Below are positions 63,870 through 64,000 of a stretch of DNA of 64,000 nt, piece by piece. The notes beneath the pieces are model-generated. The model did no database searches and was not told where the DNA came from. It saw only the letters and a list, made by a program, of their open reading frames with translations. The translations under genes and the position numbers were made by a program. Every line of letters starts with the position of its first letter. The stretch's first letter is position 1. The DNA is from Siminovitchia fordii DSM 16014 = CIP 108821 (GTDB lineage Bacteria; Bacillota; Bacilli; Bacillales; Bacillaceae_C): assembly GCF_000374565.1 (NCBI RefSeq), contig NZ_KB894685.1:534221-598220 (forward strand), read 5' to 3'.

Positions 63870-64000
63870 TTAATTAACTTTTGAATCATATTCCATTTCC
63901 CAAAGTTTCTCAAAGAACGGCTGTCCTTTCACCATATTTTCACAAAGGGATTGATGTTTTTCCGTCCAACCCTCTTTCGTCTCTTCATATAGATTCTTCC
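63870..64000 (-). CDS. yjbA: Probable YjbA (DUF3603), 3' end only
   Basis: A minus-strand frame enters at the right edge and ends at a TAA at 63872-63870. The visible tail reads [41 protein letters not shown]. Position beside trpS, convergent, matches yjbA of B. subtilis; the sequence call rests mainly on that synteny. Only 42 codons are visible. Confidence 0.65.
   Translation of the reverse strand, partial: KNLYEETKEGWTEKHQSLCENMVKGQPFFEKLWEMEYDSKVN

Overview
The window is low-GC chromosomal DNA from an endospore-forming, motile member of the Bacillaceae. Gene content and order support this: a yjb/yjc block like that of Bacillus subtilis (yjbA-trpS ... spx, mecA, coiA, pepF, spxH, yjbI, cwlQ, yjbK, sasB, NAD kinase, yjbO, prpE, fabI, cotO, cotZ, yjcA, spoVIF, yjcF-yjcG-yjcH), a squalene-hopene/sporulenol cyclase, SpoVA and coat proteins, sigma-D-type and sigma-K-type promoters and a FapR operator. 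I cannot name the species.

Layout. 1-5 kb: start of a DUF2515 gene, sqhC, and three oxidoreductases (SDR, flavin reductase, tartrate/D-malate dehydrogenase). 5.3-22 kb: a chemosensory locus, almost all on the minus strand, with cheW-mcp-cheW-cheA-cheY-cheR-cheB-mcp plus three more transmembrane receptors, the haem aerotaxis sensor HemAT and two decayed receptor remnants; three good sigma-D promoters are visible. 22-23.3 kb: an EAL c-di-GMP phosphodiesterase behind a class-I c-di-GMP riboswitch with a terminator. 23.5-25.2 kb: nitroreductase and EamA transporter. 25.4-30.0 kb: a complete tRNA-Val(GAC) and, 4.6 kb away, a tRNA-Val 3' fragment, which bracket an accessory segment with a virginiamycin B lyase, a PadR remnant, an alpha/beta hydrolase, a TetR regulator with two tandem DNA-binding domains, and two large palindromic operators. 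30-33.6 kb: a TRAP-TAXI uptake system. 33.8-38.2 kb: yjcH, then an inserted block (lipoprotein, frameshifted LysE exporter, XRE-cupin regulator), then yjcG-yjcF. 38.3-44.5 kb: MBL hydrolase and sporulation genes (spoVIF, spoVAE-AD-AC with a YhcN-like lipoprotein, yjcA, cotZ, cotO, and a 44-codon gene too short for usual ORF cut-offs). 44.9-64 kb: fabI, a CPA2 antiporter, mgtE and the conserved yjb housekeeping/stress block, ending in trpS and the 3' end of a probable yjbA.

How parts work together. The chemotaxis genes form a full receptor-kinase-regulator-adaptation set under motility-type promoters. The EAL gene is likely controlled by its own substrate through the riboswitch. Spx, SpxH, MecA and PepF/CoiA form the usual proteolysis/competence neighbourhood. 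The spore genes cover the coat/crust (CotZ, CotO) and dipicolinate handling (SpoVAC/AD/AE). The accessory segment and the yjcH-yjcG insertion look laterally acquired.
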